Below are positions 8,965 through 16,871 of a DNA stretch of 64,000 bases, piece by piece. Source of the DNA: CAVYXF01 sp963772335 (GTDB taxonomy: Bacteria; Pseudomonadota; Alphaproteobacteria; Rhizobiales; Rhodomicrobiaceae); contig CAVYXF010000005.1 in the NCBI GenBank assembly GCA_963772335.1, positions 248,001-312,000 on the forward strand, read 5' to 3'. A model generated the notes under the pieces. It was not told where the DNA came from, did not search any database, and saw only the letters and a program-made list of their open reading frames with translations. Every line of letters begins with the position of its first letter. Position 1 is the stretch's first letter. The translations under genes and the position numbers were made by a program.

Positions 8965-9570
8965 TCATCTTTTACGTGCGTCTTCTGCCAGTCTAACCCA
9001 TTCCTGGATGCGGCGCTCCGGGTCAGCATGGGTGATGAAGTCCGTGACAACGGCAATGCTGTCGGCCCCAGCCGCCAGGACGCCGGCCGCGCGTTCCACG
9101 GTAATGCCGCCAATGGCAACCAAAGGACAGGAGATCAGATTTTTCCACTCGCCGATACGCTGCAGTCCTTGCGGCGGGTAGCGCATCGCTTTGAGGCGTG
9201 TCTCGTAGATCGGGCCGAGCGCAACGTAATCTGGCTTCGCCTTGAGCGCAACCGCAAGCTCTTCATGCGTATGCGTGGAGATGCCGAGCCGCAGCCCGGC
9301 TTCGCGGATCAGCGCGAGATCGGCTTCGGCGAGGTCCTCCTGACCGAGATGGATGTAGCTTGCCCCCAGAGCGATCGCCTCGCGCCAGTAGTCATTGATG
9401 ATGAGCTGACAGCCATGCACATCGCAGATCGCCATGGTCTCGGCGATCTCGGCGCGGACCTGATCCTGCCCGACATCTTTCACCCGGAGCTGCAGTGTTC
9501 TCACGCCGAGCGGCACGATCCGTTTCGCCCACAGCGCGTCCGGCACGATCGGGTAGAAGACGTCAAGCAT
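8965..9570 (-). CDS. thiE: Thiamine phosphate synthase
   Basis: About 201 residues, TIM-barrel enzyme that joins HMP-PP and thiazole phosphate to thiamine phosphate. Recognisable segments: LQLRVKD, LIINDYWREAIALGASYIHLGQEDL, LGISTHTHEEL, YVALGPIYETRLK, VAIGGI and GADSIAVVTDF. The start at 9570 (MLDVFYPIV) overlaps the thiG stop by eight bases; an upstream ATG adds ten residues. Fourth cistron of thiO-thiS-thiG-thiE. Confidence 0.9.
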   Translation of the reverse strand: MLDVFYPIVPDALWAKRIVPLGVRTLQLRVKDVGQDQVRAEIAETMAICDVHGCQLIINDYWREAIALGASYIHLGQEDLAEADLALIREAGLRLGISTHTHEELAVALKAKPDYVALGPIYETRLKAMRYPPQGLQRIGEWKNLISCPLVAIGGITVERAAGVLAAGADSIAVVTDFITHADPERRIQEWVRLAEDARKR

Positions 9571-10348
9571 CGACAGGCTCGAAAAATGGCGTTCCGGCAA
9601 CCGGCGTAGAGGGCACGGCCATGTCGCGCGCCGGCATCAGGCCTGCTTCGTAGCCGGCGCGTCCTGCCTCGATGGCCTTAGCGAACGCCGCAGCCATGGC
9701 CGGGGGATCGCCGGCTTTGGCGACGGCTGTGTTGAGCAGCACCGCGTCATAGCCCAGCTCCATCGCCGCGGCGGCGTGAGAGGGCGCGCCGATGCCGGCA
9801 TCGACCACCAGCGGCGTGTTCGGGAAATAGGCACGCAAGGTCTTCAGCGCAGCGCGGTTGGCGAGTCCCTGGCCCGAGCCGATTGGCGCCCCCCAGGGCA
9901 TCAGCACCTCGCAGCCGGCGGAAAGCAGCCGCTCGGCAGCGCTCAAATCCTCGGTGGTGTAGGGGAATACCTGGAAACCTTCGCGGGCAAGCGCGCCGGC
10001 GGCCTCGACAAGCCCGAACAGGTCCGGTTGCAGTGTGTCGTCATTGGCGATCACTTCCAGTTTCACCCACGGCGTATCAAACAGCTCGCGCGCCATCATC
10101 GCGGTGGTGATCGCCTCTTTCGGCGTGCGGCATCCCGCCGTATTCGGCAATACGCGCACACCGAGGTCCTGGACAAGACGCCAAAAAGCCTGGCCGGCGC
10201 GCTCGCGCGCACCCTCGCGGCGGAGCGACACAGTAACGATCTCAGCACCAGACGCTTTCACCGAGCGCTGAAACACCTCAGGCGAGGGATAGAGCGCGCT
10301 GCCCAGCAGAAGGCGTGAGCTGAACTGCTGACCATAAAAGCTGAGCAT
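9563..10348 (-). CDS. thiG: Thiazole synthase
   Basis: 261-residue TIM-barrel enzyme that builds the thiazole ring from deoxyxylulose phosphate, dehydroglycine and ThiS thiocarboxylate. Seen: SRLLLGSALYPSPEVFQRSV, VLPNTAGCRTPKEAI, VKLEVIANDDTLQPD, GCEVLMPWGAPIGSGQGL and VVDAGIGAPSHAAAAMELG. The catalytic Schiff-base lysine is that in WVKLEVI. Three bases separate it from thiS. Confidence 0.95.
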   Translation of the reverse strand: MLSFYGQQFSSRLLLGSALYPSPEVFQRSVKASGAEIVTVSLRREGARERAGQAFWRLVQDLGVRVLPNTAGCRTPKEAITTAMMARELFDTPWVKLEVIANDDTLQPDLFGLVEAAGALAREGFQVFPYTTEDLSAAERLLSAGCEVLMPWGAPIGSGQGLANRAALKTLRAYFPNTPLVVDAGIGAPSHAAAAMELGYDAVLLNTAVAKAGDPPAMAAAFAKAIEAGRAGYEAGLMPARDMAVPSTPVAGTPFFEPVDA

Positions 10349-10351
10349 GGG

Positions 10352-10558
10352 TCAGCCTCCCTGGCGCGGAGCGACGATCTCCACCCTGTCGTTCTCGTGT
10401 AGCAGCATTTCCGGGCGGCGTTTTGCGGGAATAAAGCTACCGTTCAGCGCCGTTGCAATTCTGGCATCGCCATAGCCAAGGCTCGCGCAGAGTTCAGCGA
10501 GCGTGCGCTTTTGCGTCTGCTGCGGCTCGCCATTCACCATAATTCTCAATGAAGACAT
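10352..10558 (-). CDS. thiS: Sulfur carrier protein ThiS
   Basis: A 68-residue ubiquitin-like sulfur carrier. It begins MSSLRIMVNGEPQQ and ends with the required Gly-Gly, here APRQGG, whose terminal carboxylate is thiolated and used by ThiG. It overlaps the end of thiO by about 65 bases; an internal ATG at 10540 would give a shorter start nearer the family norm. Confidence 0.9.
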   Translation of the reverse strand: MSSLRIMVNGEPQQTQKRTLAELCASLGYGDARIATALNGSFIPAKRRPEMLLHENDRVEIVAPRQGG

Positions 10559-11541
10559 CCTGTCTTTTCGTACCATCCCTTATATAGCGCGCCACAAGCT
10601 CCGCGAGAACCGGGGCCAGGAGAAAGCCGTGGCGATAAAGGCCGTTTACGTAAACATGCCGGCCTTGCGGCAGGATGTGCGGGGCATTGTCGGGGAATGC
10701 CGGACGCAAGTCCGCGGCGAAATGCAAAAGCCGCGCCTCACCGAAAGCCGGATGCAGCGCATAGGCCGCGCCAAGCAGGTCGAGCGCTGAACGCAGCGTG
10801 ACCGCCCCGCCGTCGGCACTCTCGATCACCGTCGCTCCGACCATGAAGCGATGATCCCCCCAGGGAACGACATAAAGCGGAGAGCGCGGATGCAGCAGGC
10901 GAATCGGGCGGCTAAGCGCGATCTCATCGGTTTCAATGACCGCCATCTCGCCGCGAACGCCGCGTAGTGTCGGCAGATCGCACCGCGCGGCCATGCCGCG
11001 ACAATCGATGACGAAGTCGACGCCCGTCGCGCAGGATGGCATCGGGATCGGCCGTGACGCCGAATCGGGTCTCGACGCCCATCTCGTCAAGGCGCTTCAG
11101 CAGCGCGGCGAGCGCACGCAGCGGCTGCAGATGTCCCTCCTCCGGATAGAACAACCCCTGGCGGAAACGCCCGGCGAGCGCCGGCTCCAGCGCGGCAATC
11201 TCGTCCGCACCGACGGTCTGATGATGATGCGTCATGCGGGAGAAGCGCGACAGCTCGCCGATATCGCGGGGAAGGGCGACGACGAGGCTGCCATTGGCGG
11301 CCGTCTCAGGAAAAGCCTCGCGCCAGAGCGGCACCGCCTCGCGGCCGAGGGCCGTAATCCAGGGCTCGGCCGCTTCACCTTCACAGAAGGGCGCGAGCAT
11401 GGCGCCGGCTAGCCGGCTAGCCGCAGTCTCGAACGGCGCCGATGAGCGCTCGATCAGGCGCACGCTATGACCGTCCCTCGCAAGCCGGAAGGCCTGCCAG
11501 AGGCCAGCAACACCTGCGCCGATGACGGTGATGTTTCCCAT
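10494..11541 (-). pseudogene. thiO: Glycine oxidase ThiO, single-base frameshift
   Basis: FAD-dependent glycine oxidase supplying dehydroglycine for thiazole synthesis. The N-terminal part has the dinucleotide motif GAGVAGLWQAFRLARDG and ASRLAGAMLAPFCEGE; the C-terminal part has VDFVIDCRGMAA, LYVVPWGDHRFMVGAT and the NGLYRHGFLLAPVLAEL end. The two halves are in different frames, meeting near 11023-11025, where the plus strand has a CCC run. Removing one base there restores a continuous protein of normal length (about 348 residues). So this is either a recent inactivating insertion or a sequencing error. Start taken at 11541 (MGNITVIGAG); a longer in-frame start at 11595 reads through an operator-like palindrome. 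Confidence 0.85.
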
Positions 11542-11566
11542 AGCGCTCTCGCTGACGAAACGCTGA

Positions 11567-11576
11567 TGGTATACCA
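11567..11576. promoter_or_regulatory. Palindrome TGGTATACCA before thiO
   Basis: Perfect 10-bp palindrome 26 bases upstream of the chosen thiO start. It shares GGTATACCA with the inverted repeat before the acyl-CoA synthetase pair at 5743-5759, so one GntR-type regulator might bind both. It also mimics part of a TPP riboswitch sequence, but the rest of that aptamer is not there. Confidence 0.35.
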
Positions 11577-11665
11577 GATCGAGCGGCTCTGTCATGCGGC
11601 AGAGACGGCATCCGGCGCGGGGCTGCCATGCCGTTTACGGTTTACGTTCAGGAGCGGGAAAAGAG

Positions 11666-11792
11666 GAGCAGGCGGGCGTTCGGGGGCTTTACAGTCCCGG
11701 TCATCGGGGGCGGATGACCTTGGGGACCTCGGCCAGCCCAGGGACGCGAAACTTTCCCTGTGCTGCCATTTCGGGGGCGTGCCCGCCTGCTC
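11666..11792. ncRNA. Three-way-junction structured segment of unknown function
   Basis: The segment is closed by a perfect 12-bp stem (GAGCAGGCGGGC at 11666-11677 with GCCCGCCTGCTC at 11781-11792). Inside are two long hairpins: 11694-11727 (12 paired bases, GTCCCGGTCATC with GATGACC and GGGAC, a TT bulge) and 11731-11767 (GGC/AGC/CAGGGA with TCCCTG/GCT/GCC). A fourth hairpin lies just outside, near 11803-11824. The promoter-like sequence at 11873-11901 points into it on the minus strand, so the likely transcript is minus, ending before or in thiO. It does not match 6S, SRP, tmRNA or RNase P motifs that I can recognise. A structured regulatory leader, an sRNA or a small coding gene all remain possible. 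Confidence 0.4.
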
Positions 11793-11861
11793 TTTCCAGT
11801 CTACCGAGGCTTGCGGGGGCCTCGGGTCTGCTTGAACGAAGCTGGGGGTAGCGACGTCTTC

Positions 11862-11901
11862 GTTCTTGTTATGTTCTAGGACGAGTCGGGGCCGCGGTCA
11901 A
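11862..11901 (-). promoter_or_regulatory. SOS-type promoter: LexA box overlapping -10
   Basis: On the minus strand TTGACC (11896-11901) and TAGAAC (11873-11878) are separated by 17 bases, a good sigma-70-type promoter. Over the -10 lies the direct repeat GTTC-TTGTTAT-GTTC (plus-strand 11862-11876), exactly the GTTC-N7-GTTC LexA box of alphaproteobacteria. A second box with one mismatch (GCAC-AAAACAG-GAAC) is at 11912-11926. DNA-damage control of the downstream transcript is inferred. Confidence 0.6.
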
Positions 11902-12189
11902 CGTGAAAAAAGCACAAAACAGGAACATAAGTGAGGGTACTTAGAACCGCTATGCTGAAGCTCAGCGCCTCCGCCAGGAGAGCCCGTGGCGCGCAAATCA
12001 CAAATGACGAGCGGAGCTGCAAAAAGCGGCGTCGGCGCTAGAATTTTCGCAGCAATTTCAGTTGCTTTTGCTCCAAATTTGAGCAGCGCACGGTGGCTTA
12101 TCCGGCGGCAATTGTTCAAAAATCAGGCTGCCGCCGAAAGTGACTGATACTCTTTCGAAATTCGTCGAAGGCAGAAGCCCCGCAGGCTT

Positions 12190-13026
12190 TTAGCGCGCTC
12201 CGAGCCTTTGCAGCCGCTTCTCCGCCTCGGGGGCGCCTAAAGCGCTAGCCTTCTCGTACCAAAGCTGCGCTTGCTTGGGATCGGAATGGACACCGCCGAT
12301 CACGCGGAGCTTGCCCAGCTCCTCCTCGTCATAGGTGCCGGCGAGGGCAAGCGCCGCTGGTGCAAACCCGCCTTCTGCGGCATGCCGATAGAGGAGGCGG
12401 GCGGCAGAGACATTGCCGACTCTCAACTGCTCGTCGCCTTTCTTGACGAGCGATGCATATTGCTGGGCCTGCTCGGGATTGAGGCGCTGTAACGGCACTG
12501 CAGCCGCCGGGGGCAGAGACTCCAGCTGCGAGGCAGCGGTGTACACTGCGTTCTCGCTGGGATCTTTCCTGCCGTTCTCGGCTGCCGCTTCGCTGATGAC
12601 CAGGGGTGCGTGCGCTTCGGCCAAGATCGTTCCGTCTATGGCAACCACGGAAATGTCGAGGTCACTTCGTCCGCTCGCCTCGGAATTGGCGGAGATACGC
12701 AGCCGGCTGAGATCGGTCGCAGGCACGCCCCAGACGCCGGACTCGAACAGCCGCCCCTCCGACAGGGCAATGCTGGCGGGCAATCCGCGGATCAGCACGA
12801 TGGCACGGCGCGGAATAACACCACTCGGTGTGATCTGGAGGGATAATGTCGTTTCGCGTCCCGCAGACACCTCCAAGGCGGGCGGGGCGACGATGGCGAG
12901 CGCTTCTGCCTGGGTTTGTGCGCCAGCTCTTGGGGCCAGCGCAGTGGATAGGATGCCGATCGATGCAAGCGCGGCGGCTAGCGAAAGCGTAAGCTTGCTC
13001 AACCCCCTGTTAACGGAATTGATCAT
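12190..13026 (-). CDS. Exported Sel1-repeat protein
   Basis: 278 residues. A signal peptide (LTLSLAAALASIGILSTALAP, cleavage likely after AGAQ) is followed by an Ig-like or beta-rich region (about 45-140), a linker, and two or more Sel1/TPR-type repeats at the C-terminus (VGNVSAARLLYRHAAEGG, PKQAQLWYEKASALG). Sel1 repeats mediate protein contacts, so a periplasmic scaffold role is plausible. The domain mix is known from uncharacterised rhizobial proteins; no operon partner is present. Confidence 0.8.
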   Translation of the reverse strand: MINSVNRGLSKLTLSLAAALASIGILSTALAPRAGAQTQAEALAIVAPPALEVSAGRETTLSLQITPSGVIPRRAIVLIRGLPASIALSEGRLFESGVWGVPATDLSRLRISANSEASGRSDLDISVVAIDGTILAEAHAPLVISEAAAENGRKDPSENAVYTAASQLESLPPAAAVPLQRLNPEQAQQYASLVKKGDEQLRVGNVSAARLLYRHAAEGGFAPAALALAGTYDEEELGKLRVIGGVHSDPKQAQLWYEKASALGAPEAEKRLQRLGAR

Positions 13027-13429
13027 AGGCCCCCTCCCTTGCCCATCCCATCCCTCCCAGCATATTCAGGCTTCTCGCCAAATCATGGGCGGGAAAACAC
13101 ATTTCGCGCCTTTGCCGCTCGGCAGCAAAGCCCGTAGGGATGCATATTTTCGTTGCGTCGCCAGGCACATTCCGCAGCAGCGTACGGGCGCAGTCTAAAC
13201 TGACCTCCGTTAAGCTTTAGTTCGCTCCGAACTGTCGCGACATGCAACACCAGTCTTTGTTGCGCGGCGCCCCTTTTATACAACTTGTTGTAAAAGTGTA
13301 AACGCACTTATATGGGGATATTGTGGCTGAGCTTGATCGGCCCAGATGGTCGGGCAAGTTTGCGACGCAAATAGCCTTGCCCAGCTTCACAAGGCTGCCC
13401 CGCCCGACACCATTGTCCAGAAATTGGAA
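13027..13429. other. Intergenic region without a supported gene
   Basis: About 400 bases between two minus-strand genes. The right part, near 13260-13320, is locally AT-rich (CTTTTATACAACTTGTTGTAAAAG, an inverted repeat around ACAACTTGTTGT) and probably holds the promoter or operator of the exported Sel1 gene. A 74-codon open frame at 13083-13307 has no convincing protein character. Confidence 0.5.
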
Positions 13430-14947
13430 TTACATCGTCGCGCCGATCTGCCAAGGCACGAACTCCGCATCGCCGTAGCCGAGCTCTTCGGATTTGGAGC
13501 GCTCGCCGGAGGCGACACGCAGGATCTTGGCAAAGATTTCCTTCCCCTTCTCCTCGATCGGCATGCCGTCCAGGACATCCCCGCAATTGATATCCATGTC
13601 GTCGATCATGGTTTCGTAAACGGCATGATTGGTGGCGAGCTTAATCGAGGGCGTCGGCTTGCAGCCATAGGCGGAGCCCCGCCCCGTGGTGAAGCATAAG
13701 ATATTGGCCCCGCCCGCAACCTGGCCGGTCGCGGATACAGGGTCATAGCCGGGCGTGTCCATGAAGACGAAGCCCTTGGCTGTCACCGGCTCAGCATATT
13801 CGTAGACGTCTACCAGCGTGGTGGTGCCGCCCTTGGCTGCGGCGCCGAGCGACTTCTCTAGGATGGTGGTCAATCCGCCGAGCTTATTGCCCGGCGAGGG
13901 ATTATTGTTCATCTCCATCCGATTGCGTGTCGTGTAGTCCTGCCACCAGCCAATGCGCTCAACCAGCTTTTCGCCCACCTTCCTGCTCGCCGCCCGGCGC
14001 GTCAGCAGATGCTCGGCGCCGTAAATTTCCGGTGTCTCGGAGAGAATGGCGGTGCCCCCGTGACGTACCAGCAAGTCGGCAGCGGCGCCGAGCGCCGGGT
14101 TGGCGGTAATGCCGGAATAGCCGTCCGACCCGCCGCATTGCAGCGCCAGAACCAGTTCGGAGGCTGGGATGGTCTCACGCTGCGCGCTGTCGATGATCGG
14201 CAGCATCTCACGAATCATGGCGACACCCGCCGCCACGGTCTTGCGCGTGCCGCCGGTTTCCTGGATCGTCAGCGAGCGGAAAGTGTCGCTCTCGGCGATG
14301 CCATAAGCTTCTTTCCACCGCCCGATCTGGAAGCCTTCGCAGCCGAGCCCGACCATCAGCACGCCGCCCATATTCGGGTTTGAGGCATAGCCCCACTGCG
14401 TGCGCTTCAGCACCTCATACCCCTCGCCTTTGATATCGAGGCCGCAGCCCAGCCCGTGCACCAGCGCGATCACCCCGTCGACATGCGGATAGTCGGCAAG
14501 CATCCCGGAGCGATTGACCTCCTCGGCAATGAAGCGTGCAGCCGAAGCCGAGCAATTCACCGAGGTGAGGATGCCAACATAATTACGCGTGCCCGCCTTG
14601 CCATTCGGGCGGCGATAGCCCTGGAAGCTGGCGCGCTCGGAGAGCGGCAGCACCGCTTCCTCTTTGCTGTCTTCGGCGAAATGATAGTCGCGCTCGAAAT
14701 CGCGCATCGCCAGATTATGCTCGTGCACCCATTCGCCGACGGCGATTGGCGCGGTGGCAAAGCCGATGATTTGCCCGAATTTGCGCACCGGCTCTCCGGA
14801 CGCAATCGGTCCCCAGGCGATTTTGTGACCGCGCGGAACACGCTTCAGTATACGGACGTTGTTCCACTCAGCCCCCCTGTCGAGACCATCGACCGCGACA
14901 GCGACATTGTCCGCCTCATGCAGATGCACGACCCGGGTAGTTTTCAT
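13430..14947 (-). CDS. UxaA-family (altronate/galactarate) dehydratase
   Basis: 505-residue sugar-acid dehydratase. A small N-terminal SAF domain (residues 1-95, VVHLHEADNVAVAV to WVHEHN) precedes the D-altronate/galactarate dehydratase domain, recognised by RPNGKAGTRNYVGILTSVNC, HGLGCG, NPNMGGVLMVGLGCE, QCGGSDGYSGITANPALG and FTTGRGSAYG. The family uses Fe2+ or Fe-S for dehydration of uronate-derived acids to 2-keto-3-deoxy acids. Start at 14947 has GGGAG before it; the 22-residue longer form lacks support. Exact substrate (altronate, galactarate, fuconate-like) is not readable; neighbours point to sugar-acid degradation. Confidence 0.88.
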   Translation of the reverse strand: MKTTRVVHLHEADNVAVAVDGLDRGAEWNNVRILKRVPRGHKIAWGPIASGEPVRKFGQIIGFATAPIAVGEWVHEHNLAMRDFERDYHFAEDSKEEAVLPLSERASFQGYRRPNGKAGTRNYVGILTSVNCSASAARFIAEEVNRSGMLADYPHVDGVIALVHGLGCGLDIKGEGYEVLKRTQWGYASNPNMGGVLMVGLGCEGFQIGRWKEAYGIAESDTFRSLTIQETGGTRKTVAAGVAMIREMLPIIDSAQRETIPASELVLALQCGGSDGYSGITANPALGAAADLLVRHGGTAILSETPEIYGAEHLLTRRAASRKVGEKLVERIGWWQDYTTRNRMEMNNNPSPGNKLGGLTTILEKSLGAAAKGGTTTLVDVYEYAEPVTAKGFVFMDTPGYDPVSATGQVAGGANILCFTTGRGSAYGCKPTPSIKLATNHAVYETMIDDMDINCGDVLDGMPIEEKGKEIFAKILRVASGERSKSEELGYGDAEFVPWQIGATM

Positions 14948-15111
14948 AACGATCTCCCTTGGAGCGCTTTTCAGTGTTGGGCTGTGTAAAGGGTGCGGTA
15001 TAGAGACAGCCAAGCCGCGATTCTAACAAGATGATAGCGACATCAAGATAGGCCCACAAAGGCCCAATACAAAGCAGTGAACGATAAGCACAAAGTCTGA
15101 GGAGAGGTCAT

Positions 15112-15879
15112 ATGGAAGCCCAAAGTGGGGATACGGAGGTCATTGCGCAAGCGCTGGCCGACGGGTATCTCACGCATCACCCCATCGTCGAACCCGACTT
15201 TACTGCGCCAGCGGACCTCGCCGAAGCTGCGGAGGTTCAGGCGGCCGTCGCGAGGCGCCTGGATGCGCGCGTTGTCGGGTGGAAGGTCGGATATACGCCG
15301 GAAGGCATCCCGGTGGCGGCGCCGATCTTCGATCGTTTCCTCAAACCGAGCGGCGCGCATTTCCCGATGCGGGATACCTCGCATTGGGGCGTTGAGCCAG
15401 AGATCGCCGTGAAGCTTGGTGCGGACCTGCCGCGCCGAATCGTTCAGCCCTACACGCGCAATGACATTCTGTGTGCGATTGATTCGGTAATGGCCGGCAT
15501 CGAGGTGGTTGCGAGCCGCATCATCGACCATAAGAATGCACCCTACCTCTTTTACCTGGCCGACAATATCGGTCATGCCGGCTATGCTATCGGCCCGGAG
15601 AAACGCAACTGGCACGATCTCGACCTTGCCAATCTGCGCGCGACCCTGACGATCAACGGCGAGCTGGTCCATGACGCCACTGGCGGACATCCCACGGGCG
15701 ATCCGCTGAAGCCGCTTCTGGACTATGCCAACGCACAGAGCGACCGGCTGGGCGGTCTGCGCGCGGGGCAGGTCATCACCACCGGAAGCCTGTGCGGGCT
15801 CGTTGCGGTGGGCGGCCCTGGCGAGGTTGCCGTGGCGATTGACAGGATCGGCGAGGCCCGGCTTTATATCCACGGCTGA
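15112..15879 (+). CDS. 2-keto-4-pentenoate hydratase-like protein
   Basis: 255-residue member of the MhpD/2-oxopentenoate hydratase group of the FAH superfamily. Seen: VVGWKVGYTPEGIP, VEPEIAVKLGADLP (acidic metal ligands), VMAGIEVVASRI, GHPTGDPLKPLLDYAN and VITTGSLCGL. The family adds water to, or decarboxylates, 2-keto-enoic acids formed during aromatic or sugar-acid breakdown. GAGGAGAGG lies before the ATG. Divergent from the UxaA-type gene and followed within 100 bases by a second FAH-fold gene, so the two probably form one operon. Confidence 0.85.
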   Translation: MEAQSGDTEVIAQALADGYLTHHPIVEPDFTAPADLAEAAEVQAAVARRLDARVVGWKVGYTPEGIPVAAPIFDRFLKPSGAHFPMRDTSHWGVEPEIAVKLGADLPRRIVQPYTRNDILCAIDSVMAGIEVVASRIIDHKNAPYLFYLADNIGHAGYAIGPEKRNWHDLDLANLRATLTINGELVHDATGGHPTGDPLKPLLDYANAQSDRLGGLRAGQVITTGSLCGLVAVGGPGEVAVAIDRIGEARLYIHG

Positions 15880-15970
15880 TTTCGTCGCAAGACCGGCTTC
15901 TCGTGCCGCAGCCCTAAGGGCCCCGTGTGCCTGTCCGTGCAAAAAACTATCCCCGGGAGGAATGCTCGAC

Positions 15971-16819
15971 ATGAAGCTGCTGCGCTACGGCCCGGCTGGC
16001 CAGGAGAAACCTGGCCTGCTCGATGCGGACGGTACGATCCGCGATCTCTCCGGCGTCATCCCCGACATCACCGGGGCGACGCTCGATGCGGCAACGCTCG
16101 GTCGTATCGCCGCGATCGATGCCACGACGCTTCCCGCCGTTCCCGGCAATCCGCGCATCGGGCCGTGCGTCGGGCAGGTGCCGAAATATGTGTGCGTCGG
16201 CCTCAACTATTCCGACCACGCCGCCGAGACCAATCTGCCAATTCCGTCCGAACCCATCCTGTTCACCAAGGCGGTCTCCTGCATCATCGGCCCGAATGAC
16301 GATGTGGTTCTGCCGAAGGGCTCACAGAAGGGCGACTGGGAGGTCGAGCTCGGCATCGTGATCGGCAGGAAGGCGCAGTATGTGAGCGAAGCGCAGGCGC
16401 TCGATTACATTGCCGGCTACTGCGTCTGCAACGACGTCTCCGAGCGCGAATTCCAGATCGAAAAGCAGGGCCAGTGGGTGAAGGGCAAGAGCGCCGACAC
16501 CTTCGGTCCGATCGGCCCCTGGCTGGTCACCAAGGACGAAGCTCCCGATACCGGCAATCTGGACATGTTCTGTGATGTCAGCGGCGTGCGCCGCCAGACC
16601 GGGAACACGAAGACCATGATTTTCAAGGTGCCATTCCTGGTCGCCTATATCAGCCAGTTCATGACCCTGATGCCGGGTGATGTCATCGCCACGGGCACCC
16701 CGCCGGGCGTCGGCCTTGGCATGAAGCCGCCGCAATATCTCAAGCCTGGTGACGAGATGTATTTGGGCATCCAGGGCCTGGGCGAGCAGCGCCAGAAGGT
16801 GGTTGCTTATCCCGCTTAG
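15971..16819 (+). CDS. Fumarylacetoacetate hydrolase-family protein
   Basis: 282-residue FAH-fold hydrolase. The conserved core is clear: KYVCVGLNYSDHAAE, PILFTKAVSCIIGPND, DWEVELGIVIG (metal ligands E, E, D), YIAGYCVCNDVSEREFQ, KGKSADTFGPIGPW and DVIATGTPPGVGLG. The N-terminal LLRYGPAGQEKPGLLD is typical of the ureidoglycolate-lyase/2,4-diketo-3-deoxy-L-fuconate hydrolase branch, so hydrolysis of a diketo-deoxy sugar acid is a reasonable guess given the neighbours. ATG 15971 lies ten bases after GGGAGG; ATG 15962 would be too close. Confidence 0.87.
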   Translation: MKLLRYGPAGQEKPGLLDADGTIRDLSGVIPDITGATLDAATLGRIAAIDATTLPAVPGNPRIGPCVGQVPKYVCVGLNYSDHAAETNLPIPSEPILFTKAVSCIIGPNDDVVLPKGSQKGDWEVELGIVIGRKAQYVSEAQALDYIAGYCVCNDVSEREFQIEKQGQWVKGKSADTFGPIGPWLVTKDEAPDTGNLDMFCDVSGVRRQTGNTKTMIFKVPFLVAYISQFMTLMPGDVIATGTPPGVGLGMKPPQYLKPGDEMYLGIQGLGEQRQKVVAYPA

Positions 16820-16871
16820 CTCTACTGCGACAGAAGGAGCCGGCGCCGCCTCGCGGCACCGGCGCTTGACG

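Noticed and set aside
11541..11640. TPP riboswitch upstream of thiO
   Set aside because: GATCTGGTATACC and CAGCG look like part of the aptamer, but CTGAGA and the GGTGC partner strand are missing and the CCAG helix strand is broken by extra bases.
11666..11792. 6S, SRP, tmRNA or RNase P RNA
   Set aside because: The size would fit 6S, but the central bubble layout is not convincing; SRP, tmRNA and RNase P signature sequences are absent.
11898..12119. 73-codon minus-strand frame
   Set aside because: No ribosome site, overlaps the second SOS-like box, and no recognisable protein pattern.
13083..13307. 74-codon minus-strand frame
   Set aside because: Spans a likely promoter region; composition not protein-like.
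16322..16735. Long antisense open frames inside enzyme genes
   Set aside because: They mirror GC-rich codon positions of the real genes and carry no protein signatures of their own.
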